Below, piece after piece: positions 35,773-44,981 of a DNA stretch of 64,000 nt. Numbering within the stretch: position 1 is the stretch's first letter; each line of letters begins with the position of its first letter. Position numbers and translations under genes: made by a program. The notes under the pieces are model-generated. The model searched no databases. It was not told the DNA's origin and was given only the letters and a program-made list of their open reading frames with translations. This DNA is from Streptomyces sp. HSG2 (GTDB lineage Bacteria; Actinomycetota; Actinomycetes; Streptomycetales; Streptomycetaceae): the NCBI RefSeq assembly GCF_016598575.1, contig NZ_CP066801.1:3906001-3970000 (forward strand), given 5' to 3'.

Positions 35773-37348
35773 CAATGCCACGTAGCGTAAGTTGATCAAG
35801 CTGTCCGGGTGGTCTGCTCTGGCAGGTTGACCAGGCGTACGGTGGGTGGCCCAGCGTGGCGGACACCGCGGTCGTCGGGTCGTTTTGCCGCGAATCGGCT
35901 GCGTCGTACGCGTTTGACCTTGCGGAGGTAACTGCGGTGGCGGCGCCGGGGGTTGAGGTGGCGTTTGCGGGTGATCTCCCGCTGGATCTCGGTGACGGCG
36001 GCAGCCAGGTCCTCAGGGGGAAACGGCCGCCGGATCGGCGATCCGGCGGCGCACGATCCGCAGCGTGCGGGTGGGGCTGAGCCGGTCGGGGTCGAGCCCG
36101 GCCTCCGAGGCCGCCCGGCACATCAGAGCGGCGAGGGTGTACTGCGTCAGCAGCAGCCCGAACACCTCCTGTTCGACCAGCTCGGGGCTCTTGGAGCGCA
36201 GCATCCGGCCGACCGGGTCGAGCAGCTCCTTCAAGATCTTGTTGACGGTCTCGTGCTCCCACCGCTCGGCATAGGTGTGTGCCAGCAGAGGTGCGGGATG
36301 GGCGGCGGGGTCGGTGAGCGTGGTGAGCAGGCAGAACAGCTCGCGGTCGGTCGTGTCCCCGCGGTCTTCGACCTCGTACTCCACCACCCGTACCAGCCGG
36401 GCCCGTTCGGGGTCGGGTTCTGCTCCGGCGCGGGCGGCCTGGAGCAGGCGCGCGCGGGCGGCGGTCGTGACCGACGGCGCGTAGATGAGCGCCAGGTAGG
36501 AGCCGTCGCCCAGGTCCTTCACCCTGGGCAGTTCCGGGCCGGCTCCGACCCGCCACAGCAGCTCGGCCCCGGTCTGCGCGGCCCGGCACCACAGATCGAA
36601 GCCGAAGAGCCCGGCGTCCGCGGTGGCCAGCATGCCCTCCTCGAGGTAGTCGAGCAGACCGGCGAGCAGGGTGCGCTCGCCGCTGCCCTTGCCGTGGCAC
36701 GGGGCGATCTCGGCGGCCAGCGGAGCGCGGGGTCCGTCCTCGATCAGAGTGAGCAGACGCAGCTGGGGGAAAGCGGAGCGCTCGCCGGCCGATCCGGGGT
36801 AACCGTAGGCGCCCGCGTTGGAGGGGGTGTCGGGCATGTCGAGGGTGGTGCCGTCGAAGGAGACCAGCCGCAGGCTGCCCAGATGGGCGCCGACGGTCAG
36901 CAGATCGGCGACCGGCACCGCGGTGCGGCGGAAGACCTCGCGCATCACCTGCGGGCCCAGCCGCTTGCGGGCCTGGGTAATCGCGCTGGCAGTGGGCACG
37001 GGATCGCCGCTGCGGCAGGCACCCAGGCGGGCCAGTGGCTCGATCATGCGGGCGGCGACCTCCTCGTAGTCCTCGCCGCGGAACAGCGCCAAGCCCATGA
37101 CCAGGTAGACCACCACATGCGGGGGCAGCTTGCCGTCGGAGCGGCGAGCCTGCCTGCCGTACTCGGCCACCACCTCGTCGATCACATCACGCGAGACATC
37201 GGCGGCCAGGACCCCCACGGAGACCAGATCCTGCAACTTCCGTTCCCGCAACGCGTCCTGATCCATGCCCGGCACGGTAGCCAACCCGACGGGCGGGGTG
37301 ACGCGAACCCACCCCAACAACAAGATCAACTTACGCTACGTGGCATTG
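35773..37348 (-). mobile_element. IS4-family element, copy 1 (1576 bp)
   Basis: The element is bounded by perfect inverted ends, CAATGCCACGTAGCGTAAG at 35773 and its complement at 37348, both continuing as TTGATC. It is flanked by an 11-bp direct repeat GGTGCTGGACC (35762-35772 and 37349-37359). It is inserted in orfB of the IS3 element in reverse orientation to copy 2, with only 425 bp between the two copies. The copies have the same length and their transposases differ at about two residues. Confidence 0.92.
36013..37266 (-). CDS. IS4-family transposase, frame 0 part (copy 1)
   Basis: About 417 residues from ATG 37266 (MDQDALRERK); a TTG-initiated extension to 37329 is less likely because it overlaps the terminal repeat. 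N-terminal IS4 domain: LVSVGVLAADVSRDVIDEVV. DDE core: SFDGTTLDMPD (first Asp), TADAGLFGFDLW (second Asp) and YAERWEHET (YREK-like Glu). It stops with AAVSP-TGA, but the expected IS4 C-terminal tail (EDLAAAVTEIQREITRKRHL and on to 35796) lies in the +1 frame. The same layout occurs in copy 2. Confidence 0.87.
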   Translation of the reverse strand: MDQDALRERKLQDLVSVGVLAADVSRDVIDEVVAEYGRQARRSDGKLPPHVVVYLVMGLALFRGEDYEEVAARMIEPLARLGACRSGDPVPTASAITQARKRLGPQVMREVFRRTAVPVADLLTVGAHLGSLRLVSFDGTTLDMPDTPSNAGAYGYPGSAGERSAFPQLRLLTLIEDGPRAPLAAEIAPCHGKGSGERTLLAGLLDYLEEGMLATADAGLFGFDLWCRAAQTGAELLWRVGAGPELPRVKDLGDGSYLALIYAPSVTTAARARLLQAARAGAEPDPERARLVRVVEYEVEDRGDTTDRELFCLLTTLTDPAAHPAPLLAHTYAERWEHETVNKILKELLDPVGRMLRSKSPELVEQEVFGLLLTQYTLAALMCRAASEAGLDPDRLSPTRTLRIVRRRIADPAAVSP

Positions 37349-37855
37349 GGTGCTGGACCTGTCACCGTCGACGTACTTCGCGCGCAAGACGCGGCCGAAG
37401 TCGGCTCGCCGGCTCCGCGATGAGGAGCTGATTCCGCTAATCACAGGCGTTTGGGAGGACTCCGGCCACACCTACGGCGCCCGCCGCATCACCCGCGCGC
37501 TGGTCCGCGCCGGCCACCGCGTCGCCCGCTGCACGGTCGAGCGGCTGATGGGCGAGCTCGGTATCGAGGGCGTCATCCGCGGACAGCGCCGCCGCACCAC
37601 GGTCCCCGAACCGGCCGCGCCGCGCCCGCCGGACCTGGTCAACCGCCGCTTCACCGCCGAGCGGCCCAACCAGCTCTGGCTGGCAGATCTCACCTACATC
37701 CGCACATGGTCGGGGTGGGTCTACGTGGCGTTCGTCCTGGACGCGTACTCACGCCGGATCGTGGGCTGGCAGGCAATGCCACGTAGCGTAAGTTGATCTT
37801 GTTGTTGGGGTGGGTTCGCGTCACCCCGCCCGTCGGGTTGGCTACCGTGCCGGGC

Positions 37856-39109
37856 ATGGATCAGGACGCGTTGCGGGAACGGAAGTTGCAGGATCTGGTC
37901 TCCGTGGGGGTCCTGGCCGCCGATGTCTCGCGTGATGTGATCGACGAGGTGGTGGCCGAGTACGGCAGGCAGGCTCGCCGCTCCGACGGCAAGCTGCCCC
38001 CGCATGTGGTGGTCTACCTGCTCATGGGCTTGGCGCTGTTCCGCGGCGAGGACTACGAGGAGGTCGCCGCCCGCATGATCGAGCCACTGGCCCGCCTGGG
38101 TGCCTGCCGCAGCGGCGATCCCGTGCCCACTGCCAGCGCGATTACCCAGGCCCGCAAGCGGCTGGGCCCGCAGGTGATGCGCGAGGTCTTCCGCCGCACC
38201 GCGGTGCCGGTCGCCGATCTGCTGACCGTCGGCGCCCATCTGGGCAGCCTGCGGCTGGTCTCCTTCGACGGCACCACCCTCGACATGCCCGACACCCCCT
38301 CCAACGCGGGCGCCTACGGTTACCCCGGATCGGCCGGCGAGCGCTCCGCTTTCCCCCAGCTGCGTCTGCTCACTCTGATCGAGGACGGACCCCGCGCTCC
38401 GCTGGCCGCCGAGATCGCCCCGTGCCACGGCAAGGGCAGCGGCGAGCGCACCCTGCTCGCCGGTCTGCTCGACTACCTCGAGGAGGGCATGCTGGCCACC
38501 GCGGACGCCGGGCTCTTCGGCTTCGATCTGTGGTGCCGGGCCGCGCAGACCGGGGCCGAGCTGCTGTGGCGGGTCGGAGCCGGCCCGGAACTGCCCAGGG
38601 TGAAGGACCTGGGCGACGGCTCCTACCTGGCGCTCATCTACGCGCCGTCGGTCACAACCGCCGCCCGCGCGCGCCTGCTCCAGGCCGCCCGCGCCGGAGC
38701 AGAACCCGACCCCGAACGGGCCCGGCTGGTACGGGTGGTGGAGTACGAGGTCGAAGACCGCGGGGACACGACCGACCGCGAGCTGTTCTGCCTGCTCACC
38801 ACGCTCACCGACCCCGCCGCCCATCCCGCACCTCTGCTGGCACACACCTATGCCGAGCGGTGGGAGCACGAGACCGCCAACAAGATCTTGAAGGAGCTGC
38901 TCGACCCGGTCGGCCGGATGCTGCGCTCCAAGAGCCCCGAGCTGGTCGAACAGGAGGTGTTCGGGCTGCTGCTGACGCAGTACACCCTCGCCGCTCTGAT
39001 GTGCCGGGCGGCCTCGGAGGCCGGGCTCGACCCCGACCGGCTCAGCCCCACCCGCACGCTGCGGATCGTGCGCCGCCGGATCGCCGATCCGGCGGCCGTT
39101 TCCCCCTGA
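37856..39109 (+). CDS. IS4-family transposase, frame 0 part (copy 2)
   Basis: Identical to copy 1 except for about two substitutions (Leu for Val in VVVYLLMGLALF, Ala for Val in HETANKIL). The DDE core residues are present: SFDGTTLDMPD, TADAGLFGFDLW and YAERWEHET. The zero-frame protein ends at TGA 39107-39109. The conserved basic tail continues in the +1 frame to a TGA at 39324-39326. Confidence 0.87.
   Translation: MDQDALRERKLQDLVSVGVLAADVSRDVIDEVVAEYGRQARRSDGKLPPHVVVYLLMGLALFRGEDYEEVAARMIEPLARLGACRSGDPVPTASAITQARKRLGPQVMREVFRRTAVPVADLLTVGAHLGSLRLVSFDGTTLDMPDTPSNAGAYGYPGSAGERSAFPQLRLLTLIEDGPRAPLAAEIAPCHGKGSGERTLLAGLLDYLEEGMLATADAGLFGFDLWCRAAQTGAELLWRVGAGPELPRVKDLGDGSYLALIYAPSVTTAARARLLQAARAGAEPDPERARLVRVVEYEVEDRGDTTDRELFCLLTTLTDPAAHPAPLLAHTYAERWEHETANKILKELLDPVGRMLRSKSPELVEQEVFGLLLTQYTLAALMCRAASEAGLDPDRLSPTRTLRIVRRRIADPAAVSP
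39099..39109 (+). other. Possible +1 programmed frameshift site (TTTCCCCCTGA)
   Basis: The zero frame reads TCC CCC TGA; a +1 slip on the C-run reads CCT GAG and joins the transposase to its missing tail. CCC-TGA is a known kind of +1 slippery stop. The same site is in copy 1 (36013-36023, minus strand), so it belongs to the element itself and is not a fresh mutation in one copy. Confidence 0.45.
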
Positions 39110-39808
39110 GGACCTGGCTGCCGCCGTCACCGAGATCCAGCGGGAGATCACCCGCAAACGCCACCTCAACCCCCGGCGCCGCCACCGCAGTTACCCCCGC
39201 AAGGTCAAACGCGTACGACGCAGCCGATTCGCGGCAAAACGACCCGACGACCGCGGTGTCCGCCACGCTGGGCCACCCACCGTACGCCTGGTCAACCTGC
39301 CAGAGCAGACCACCCGGACAGCTTGATCAACTTACGCTACGTGGCATTGGGCTGGCAGGCCGCCACGCACATGCGCACGGACCTGCCACTGGACGCGCTG
39401 GAGATGGCGCTGTGGAGGCAGAAGATCAAGAAGGACGCCGAGCTCATCCACCACAGCGACAGAGGGTCGCAATACGTGTCCATTCGCTATACGGAACGTC
39501 TCACGGAGGTCGGGGCTTCCGCGTCGGTGGGGTCCGTCGCGGACAGCTATGACAACGCGATGGCCGAAGCCCTGAACGGCACGTTCAAGGCCGAACTGAT
39601 CGAGCATCAGGGGCCATGGCGGGACTTCGACCAGGTCGAGCGGGCCGTCTTCCAGTGGGTCGCGTGGTACAACAGTGAACGCCTCCACTCCGCCCTCGAC
39701 TACGTACCGCCCGACGAGTACGAACAGGCGCACTGGGCGCAACTGCACGAAGTCCCGCAGACCGCTTGATCACACGATCGCGGACTCTACGAAACTCGGG
39801 GCAGCTCA

Positions 39809-40259
39809 CTTCCGCGGCTTCGCCGATGCCGGCCGAAAGCTTGCCGACATCCACCTCAACTACGAGTCCGCAGAGCCATACGCCGGGATCGTGGAGACGC
39901 CTGCCAGCCCCGGGGAGACGCCCCCGTCCGAGCTGTACCGCGTGTCAACCGGCAAGATGAGGTTCCCCTCACGTAACGGCGAGAGGGATAAGACGACGAT
40001 CATTTACAACAACCGCGTTACGCTCTCCAACATCCCTGAAGAGGCGTACCGCTACCAGCTCGGTTCTCGTTCCGCCATCGAGTGGATCATCGATCGCTAC
40101 TACGTCAAGACCGACAAGCCGAGCGGCATCGTCAACGACCCCAATGACTGGTCCGACGATCCGCGATACATCATCGACCTCCTCAAGAGGATTGTGACCG
40201 TCAGCCTGGAGACGATGAAGATCGTGGACGGACTTCCGCTGCTGGACATTCTGGAGTAG
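39809..40259 (+). pseudogene. 3' remnant of a type ISP restriction/helicase gene
   Basis: From the IS3 end the frame reads FADAGRKLADIHLNYESAEPY, KMRFPSRNGERDKTTIIYN, YQLGSRSAIEWIIDRYYVK, SGIVNDPNDW and PRYIIDLLKRIVTVSLETMK, the C-terminal blocks of type ISP restriction-modification/DEAD-box proteins. The normal protein is over 1000 residues; everything before the last about 150 residues is missing. Apparent starts upstream lie in the IS. It is a relic of a defence gene cut by the IS3 insertion or an associated deletion. Confidence 0.78.
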
Positions 40260-40267
40260 CTGCTCTG

Positions 40268-40317
40268 GCGCCGTGGTAGCGGGACAGCTCTACGAGGCTG
40301 TGCCGCTACCACGGCGC
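40268..40317. terminator. Bidirectional terminator hairpin
   Basis: The 14-bp perfect inverted repeat GCGCCGTGGTAGCG (40268-40281) and its complement (40304-40317) enclose a loop that itself pairs ACAGC with GCTGT. It lies between convergent genes (the restriction remnant and the peptidase E-like gene). There is no long T-run, as is common in Streptomyces. Confidence 0.75.
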
Positions 40318-40417
40318 ATCGACTGACAGCAAACATTGCACACCGCACGGTTCGTGCCATCGAATCCTGATTACTCCGTATAGATCGAGGCACTACCTGC
40401 GTATCGGGGCAAGATCG

Positions 40418-41089
40418 TCACACGGTGTCAGACGGGAAGCCCAACACCCGGCCGCCCGAGGTGAACTGCAAGCACGCCTGCTCGCCCAGTGCTCGGGGTT
40501 CCCCGTTCGCGTCCAGCCGGATTCCGCTGTTCTCTGGGAGTGCCCAGAGAGCGGGCGCCCGCAGTTCGGCAGCGAGGCGAAGCGCACCGGCACGGGCTGC
40601 GGCTGTGTCCTGGGAATGGGCCAGGATGCTGGCGCCGCCGAGCAGGTTCAGACCCTCGTTGCTGCGTGCCGAATGCTCCTCGGGCGGCGCGGTCAGGATC
40701 GTGGCGCCACATACGATCGCGCCCGCGCTGCCGCCGCACAAGAGGCCGCCCCGCGACACGTGCCGAGCGATCAGGTCATCCAGGCCGGTGGCGAGCAGCG
40801 TGTCCAGGAGGCGGCCCGTGTCTCCGCCACCGATGTAGATTGCGCCGAACTCCTTTCCCTCGGCGGCGGCTCGTGAGGGATTTTCCGGCATGATGATCTC
40901 GGCGAATGCCTCGCCGTACGCCGCTTCGAACCATGCTGCGCAGCCCGGCCAGCGCTGCGGCACCATCGCGTACGGGAGATACAAAACCCGGCTCACACCC
41001 GCCGCGTGGGCGGCAGTGACGAAGGCTCGATCGATTGCCTGGTGGCCGTCGCCGCCGCCGTCAATGAAGATGCGCGGAGTGCTGATCAT
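40418..41089 (-). CDS. Peptidase E-like protein (S51 family, class I GAT fold)
   Basis: A 223-residue protein. IYIGGGDTGRLLDTL and the nucleophile elbow LLCGGSAGAIVCG (Ser in GGSAGA) are the signature of peptidase S51 (dipeptidase E, cyanophycinase group). The N-terminus IFIDGGGDGHQAIDRAF starts the flavodoxin-like fold. Dipeptidase E cleaves N-terminal Asp-Xaa dipeptides. It has no clear partner: it is isolated between the terminator at 40268 and a divergent regulator gene. Its high similarity to an intracellular Asp-dipeptidase is a family inference. Confidence 0.82.
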   Translation of the reverse strand: MISTPRIFIDGGGDGHQAIDRAFVTAAHAAGVSRVLYLPYAMVPQRWPGCAAWFEAAYGEAFAEIIMPENPSRAAAEGKEFGAIYIGGGDTGRLLDTLLATGLDDLIARHVSRGGLLCGGSAGAIVCGATILTAPPEEHSARSNEGLNLLGGASILAHSQDTAAARAGALRLAAELRAPALWALPENSGIRLDANGEPRALGEQACLQFTSGGRVLGFPSDTV

Positions 41090-41376
41090 GTCGTGAGCCT
41101 CTCACTGTGGCAGCCTGCGGCCAACAGGTTTCGGGCAGCGGGCAGGAGGGGCGAAGCCACGCGAGGAAGCCGGGCCTGACGCAGGGACCGTTAACTCTTG
41201 GCGACAGACCTTCTGAATTCGGGCTCGCGGTCCGTACTCTGGCCAAAATGCTCCGATCAGCGAGGAGATCGACGTGGGTGAGAGCTTGATGCTGGGGGAC
41301 CGGCTCCGGGTGGCACGTAAGACGCGGGGGCTGTCCGCCGCGCAGCTTGCCCAGCGGGTCGCGGTCTCGCCCAGCC

Positions 41377-43253
41377 GACTCTGTTGCGCATTTTGCTGCG
41401 GGGTGCTCGTCGGGTCGGGGATGATCGTTCCGTTGGGTCCTGCCGGGTTGTTGCGGGGCCCGGGGAGGACGGTGCTCGGTGTCGATGCGGCCGCAGGGGT
41501 TACCAGAGGTTCCGGAGTTGACGGCGGCGGTGGCCGCGGTGGTGTTCCCGGACGGCTCGCTGGCGATGCGGGTTCGGGAGGAGTTGGCGGGGGTGTTCGC
41601 GGACGAGCCGTTCGCGGAGGCGTTCGGTGCGCGCGGGCCGGCGGGATTGTCGCCGGGGATGCTGGCGCTGGTCACGGTGTTGCAGTTCGCGGAGAACCTG
41701 ACCGACCGGCAGGCCGCGGAGGCGGTGCGTGAGCGCCTGTCGTGGAAGTACGCGCTGGGACTGGAGTTGACCGACACCGGTTTCGACTTCACGGTGCTGG
41801 CGAGGTTCCGGGCTCGGCTGGTCGAGCACGGCATGGAGCGCTTGGTCTTCGACCGGCTGCTGGAGCACTGCCGCGGCAAGGGCCTGGTCGGCGCGGGCGG
41901 GAAACAGCGCACGGACTCCACGCACGTGATCAGTGCGGTGCGGGACCTGAACCGTCTGGAGCTGGCCGGGGAGAGCGTGCGCGCGGTGCTGGAGGCGCTG
42001 GCCGGTGCGGCGCCGTCCTGGCTGGCGGGCCGGTTCGGGGCTGAGCGGGTCGCCGAGTGGGAGCTGCGGTATGCGGCCCGCGTGGATTCCTGGCGGCTGC
42101 CGTCGTCGAAGACCAGGCGGGACCGGCTCGCCGAGGTCTACGGGCAGGACGCGCTCGTGCTGCTGCGCGCCGTGCGCGAGCCGGATGCCCCCGCTTGGCT
42201 GCGCGAAGTGGAGCCGGTGGAGTTGCTGCGGCGGATCTTCGTGCAGACCTACCACGTCACCTGCAACGCCCGGGGACGGGAGGTGGTCAGGAAGCGGGAG
42301 GCCGACAGTGACGGCGTCCCGCCCGGACAACTGCGGCTCGCCTCGCCCTACGACGCGGATGCCCGCTGGTCGGCGAAGGGAGACGAGCTGTTCTGGTGCG
42401 GCTACAAGGTCCACCTCACCGAGACCTGCGACAACGACAACGGCACTGACGGTGCGGGCGGCACTGACGGCACCGCTCCCGCCGCGGCCGGCGCCCCGCA
42501 CCTGATCACGGACGTGGCCACCACCGCCTCGACCGCGCCGGACGTGACTGCCACCGCCGCCATCCAGCACCGCCTGGCCGAACGCCAGGTCAAGCCGGGC
42601 GAGCACTACCTCGACTCCGGCTACCCCTCCGCCGACCTCGTCACCGACGCGGCCCGCGACGGCATCACCATGATCACCCCGCTCCTCGGCGACCACTCCC
42701 GCCAGGCACGGGAGGCCGAGGGCTTCGACAAGGCCGCGTTCCGGATCGACTGGAACACCCGCCAGGTGACCTGCCCCGAGGGCAGCACCAGCACCGGCTG
42801 GTATCCCGTGCAACAGCACGGCCGCGACGCCATCGTGATCGCCTTCGCCGGCGGTGACTGCCGCCCCTGCCCCTCCCGCGAGCGGTGCACCGCTGCCGTC
42901 CGCGGCAATCGCATGCTCACCCTGCGGCCCCGCGAGGTCCACGAGCACGTCACCGCCGCCCGCGCCGAGCAGAAGAGCGACACCTGGCAGGCCAAGTACG
43001 CCCTGCGTGCAGGTGTCGAGGGCACCATCAACCAGGCCCTCGACGTCACCGGGATGCGCCGGGCCCGCTACCGCGGCCTGCCCAAGGTCACCCTCCAACA
43101 CGCCTTCTCCGCCACCGCGATCAACATCATCCGGCTCGACGCCCACTGGGCCAGCCGCCAGCCCCACCGCACCAGACGATCCTGGACAAGCCGCCTGTCC
43201 CGCCTCGTCTACCAACTCGCCGCGTAGCACCAGCCAAAATGCGCAACAGAGTC
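41377..43253 (+). mobile_element. IS1182-family insertion sequence (1877 bp)
   Basis: Perfect 19-bp inverted ends, GACTCTGTTGCGCATTTTG at 41377 and its complement at 43253, with CCAGCC repeated directly at 41371-41376 and 43254-43259. It carries one intact transposase and disrupts the XRE-TPR regulator gene. Confidence 0.93.
41479..43227 (+). CDS. IS1182-family transposase
   Basis: A 582-residue DDE transposase. N-terminal SLAMRVREELAGVFADEPFAE precedes the IS1182/IS1380-like block LTDRQAAEAVRERLSWKYALG. DDE-associated segments follow: KQRTDSTHVISAVRDLNRLE, HYLDSGYPSADLV and GVEGTINQALDVTGMRRARY. A small zinc-knuckle-like cysteine cluster (CRPCPSRERC) lies before the last part. GTG 41479 or ATG 41485 may start it. 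It looks intact, so the element may be active. Confidence 0.9.
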   Translation: MSMRPQGLPEVPELTAAVAAVVFPDGSLAMRVREELAGVFADEPFAEAFGARGPAGLSPGMLALVTVLQFAENLTDRQAAEAVRERLSWKYALGLELTDTGFDFTVLARFRARLVEHGMERLVFDRLLEHCRGKGLVGAGGKQRTDSTHVISAVRDLNRLELAGESVRAVLEALAGAAPSWLAGRFGAERVAEWELRYAARVDSWRLPSSKTRRDRLAEVYGQDALVLLRAVREPDAPAWLREVEPVELLRRIFVQTYHVTCNARGREVVRKREADSDGVPPGQLRLASPYDADARWSAKGDELFWCGYKVHLTETCDNDNGTDGAGGTDGTAPAAAGAPHLITDVATTASTAPDVTATAAIQHRLAERQVKPGEHYLDSGYPSADLVTDAARDGITMITPLLGDHSRQAREAEGFDKAAFRIDWNTRQVTCPEGSTSTGWYPVQQHGRDAIVIAFAGGDCRPCPSRERCTAAVRGNRMLTLRPREVHEHVTAARAEQKSDTWQAKYALRAGVEGTINQALDVTGMRRARYRGLPKVTLQHAFSATAINIIRLDAHWASRQPHRTRRSWTSRLSRLVYQLAA

Positions 43254-44558
43254 CCAGCCTGATACAAAAGCTGGAGTCTGGCGCGCGCAAGGCGACGCCG
43301 AGCCTGATCTTGGCGTTGGCGCGGGCGCTGCACTTCGGCCCTGAGGTGCTGACCGGGCAGCCGTACTACGGAGACCCGGAGGCCGAGGGCGGGGTGCACT
43401 CCGTCATCCCGGAGCTGCGGCGCATCCTGCTGTGCTTCGACACCCCCGACGAGTTGGAGACGCGTCCACGCGCTCTGCCGGTCCTGGCTTCAGAGGTGGA
43501 CCAGATCGCGGCTCTGCGGCGTGACGCCCGGTACGTGCCGATGGGATCGTTGCTGCCTCCGGTGATCACCGAGCTGACGCACGTGGCGCTCGGTGCGCGC
43601 AACGACGAACAGCAGAAGGCGTTCTGGCACCTGGCCCGCGCCTACCGCGCGGTGAACAGCCTGGCCCACAAGATGGGGCACCACGACCTCGGCAACACGG
43701 CTTTGGAGCGGGTTCGGTGGGCGGCCGACCGCAGCGGTGACCCTCTCATGCAAGTCACGGCCGGCTACCTGGTCGCGGGGTCGATGCTGCGGCAGGGCGC
43801 GACGGAGTCGGCGCGTCGCAAGCTCAAGGGGCTGCGCGAAGAGTTGGAGCGCTTCCAGCCAGAACGTTCGTACACCGACGACGCCTTGGCGGTCGATGGC
43901 GCGCTGGTGCTGAAGCTCGCCGTGGTGGAGTCGCGGGACAACAACCCTTATGTAGCTGAGGAGTTCCTCCAGGAGGCCGAGCAGGTCGCGCGCATGGCGG
44001 GCAACCGTGACAGCCTCGCCTACGAGATGAGCTTCGGGCCGACGAACACCAAGATTCACTCGGTGCACACGCTGATCGACACCGGTGATAGCGAGCAGGC
44101 CCTGGCCCGGCTCGCCCAATGGGGCCAGAGCGGAGCAGAGTGGGCGCCGCCAGCCACCACAGTGGGTGAGCGATCCAGCCACCACCACATCGATGTAGCC
44201 TCCGCACGCCTGGCGGAAGGCGACCGCGGCGGCGCGTTCGCCGATCTGAAGCGAGCACGGAAGATCGCACCGAACCACACCCGATTCCACCCATCCGTAC
44301 GCGAAACGCTCGGCGCGCTGCTGCGCATGGACGCTCATCCGTCCGCCGAGCTGTCGGCGTTCGGCGCCTGGGCTGGCGTCGCTTAGCGCAACGGGCAAGT
44401 CTCTGCAGGGAGTTGACTTGAATTGGGTGCGGACAGTTTGTGCGCGCGCACCCGCTTCCAGCGTGGAATGGTCCTCTCAGAGTGCGGAACGTGAGCTCTT
44501 GTCCGTTTCGTGATTGAGGGTTGGGGAAGGACCGCTGGTCGTGGGTTCGGGGTGGCCT

Positions 44559-44981
44559 TCAGGTCTCGGGGCGGGTGAACAAGCCGGGTTCAGGTTCGAC
44601 GAGGATGCCGCGGCTGACCAGGCGTTTCAGTTTGGAGCGGATGCCTTCGGTGTTCTTCGGGAGGGTCGGCAGGTCGAGGGCCTGGCAGAGGTCGCGGGCG
44701 CGCATCGGTCGGCCCTCGTCGGCCAGGGCGGTGAGGATCTGCTGGTAGGCGGGGTGGTCCGGGATGTCGGGGCGGTCCGGCTCAGTGGCGGGTGTGGGCA
44801 GTGGGAGAGCGAGGAGGGTCTTGCGGGTGATGCGCAGGTTCTCGCTCTCCGCGTCGATCTCGCCGAGCCGCACTCTGAGCTCCTCGATGCGGTCCCGGAA
44901 CTGCCCGGCCTGGTCGGCTAGTTCACGCTCGCGGGTTTCGATGTGTTCCAGGATGGCTTTGACCTGTGGGTTCTCGCTCAC
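44559..44981 (-). CDS. IS5 passenger protein, coiled coil plus winged-helix-like domain (copy 2)
   Basis: A 140-residue protein from GTG 44981, identical to the copy 3 version. An N-terminal helix (AILEHIETRERELADQAGQF, then a RIEELRVRLGEIDAESENLR heptad stretch) is likely a coiled coil. A C-terminal part (ILTALADEGRPMRARDLCQA, KRLVSRGILVEPEPG) resembles a winged helix. Its GTG overlaps the transposase stop by 4 nt, so it is translated with the transposase. The role is unknown; a transposition regulator or DNA-binding accessory is a guess. Confidence 0.7.
   Translation of the reverse strand: MSENPQVKAILEHIETRERELADQAGQFRDRIEELRVRLGEIDAESENLRITRKTLLALPLPTPATEPDRPDIPDHPAYQQILTALADEGRPMRARDLCQALDLPTLPKNTEGIRSKLKRLVSRGILVEPEPGLFTRPET

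Larger units (their letters stand above)
37774..39349 (+). mobile_element. IS4-family element, copy 2 (1576 bp)
   Basis: The ends are the same as in copy 1, with a 10-bp direct repeat GGCTGGCAGG at 37764-37773 and 39350-39359. It is inserted in the IS3 orfB in the opposite orientation to copy 1, so the two copies form a large inverted repeat around a 425-bp IS3 segment. Recombination between them would invert that segment. Confidence 0.92.
35713..39769 (+). pseudogene. IS3-family OrfB integrase, split by two insertions
   Basis: The three pieces are 35711-35772 (VIDHLRDKGLGVDP), 37349-37773 (LDLSPSTYFARK through TAERPNQLWLADLTYIRTW to YSRRIVGWQ) and 39350-39769 (from ATHMRTDLPLDALE through HHSDRGSQYVS to YNSERLHSALDYVPPDEYE). 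Together they give a complete DDE integrase: the first Asp in WLADLTY, the second in HSDRGSQY, the Glu in the final block (YNSERLHS vicinity). Each break is flanked by a direct repeat made by the IS4 insertion, so the disruption is recent. Confidence 0.88.
35332..39808 (+). mobile_element. IS3-family element, interrupted by two IS4-family insertions
   Basis: The ends are TGAGCTGC at 35332 and GCAGCTCA at 39801-39808. The terminal 28-30 bases are imperfect inverted repeats of each other (shared blocks TGAGCTGC, TTCGT or TCTCGT, and AGAGTCC or GGAGTCC). Inside are orfA and an orfB split into three pieces by IS4 copies at 35773-37348 and 37774-39349. Removing both IS4 copies and one copy of each duplication restores a continuous orfB. 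No clear target duplication flanks the IS3 ends. It truncates the decayed gene on its left and the restriction/helicase remnant on its right. Confidence 0.88.
41274..44386 (+). pseudogene. XRE-family TPR regulator gene split by an IS1182-family element
   Basis: The first 34 codons (41274-41376; GTG start with CGAGGAGA upstream) give MLGDRLRVARKTRGLSAAQLAQRV, the start of an XRE helix-turn-helix. The frame resumes at 43260 with LIQKLESGARKATPSL, completing the HTH, and continues for about 375 residues of TPR-like helices (for example FWHLARAYRAVNSLAHKMG and QVTAGYLVAGSMLRQGA) to 44386. Joining the parts across the 6-bp duplication CCAGCC restores one reading frame, so the insertion is recent. 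The regulator would have been encoded just upstream of the radical SAM operon. Confidence 0.87.

Noticed and set aside
35327..36700. Long minus-strand frame (457 codons) across IS4 copy 1, repeated at 38422-39552 in copy 2
   Set aside because: R/P/G-rich translation in the wrong frame of the IS4 transposase; the DDE motifs are in the other frame.
44412..44441. TTGACT followed 18 nt later by TTTGTG, as a possible promoter of the radical SAM operon
   Set aside because: The -10 hexamer is weak, and the IS5 copy now separates it from the operon by 1.4 kb.
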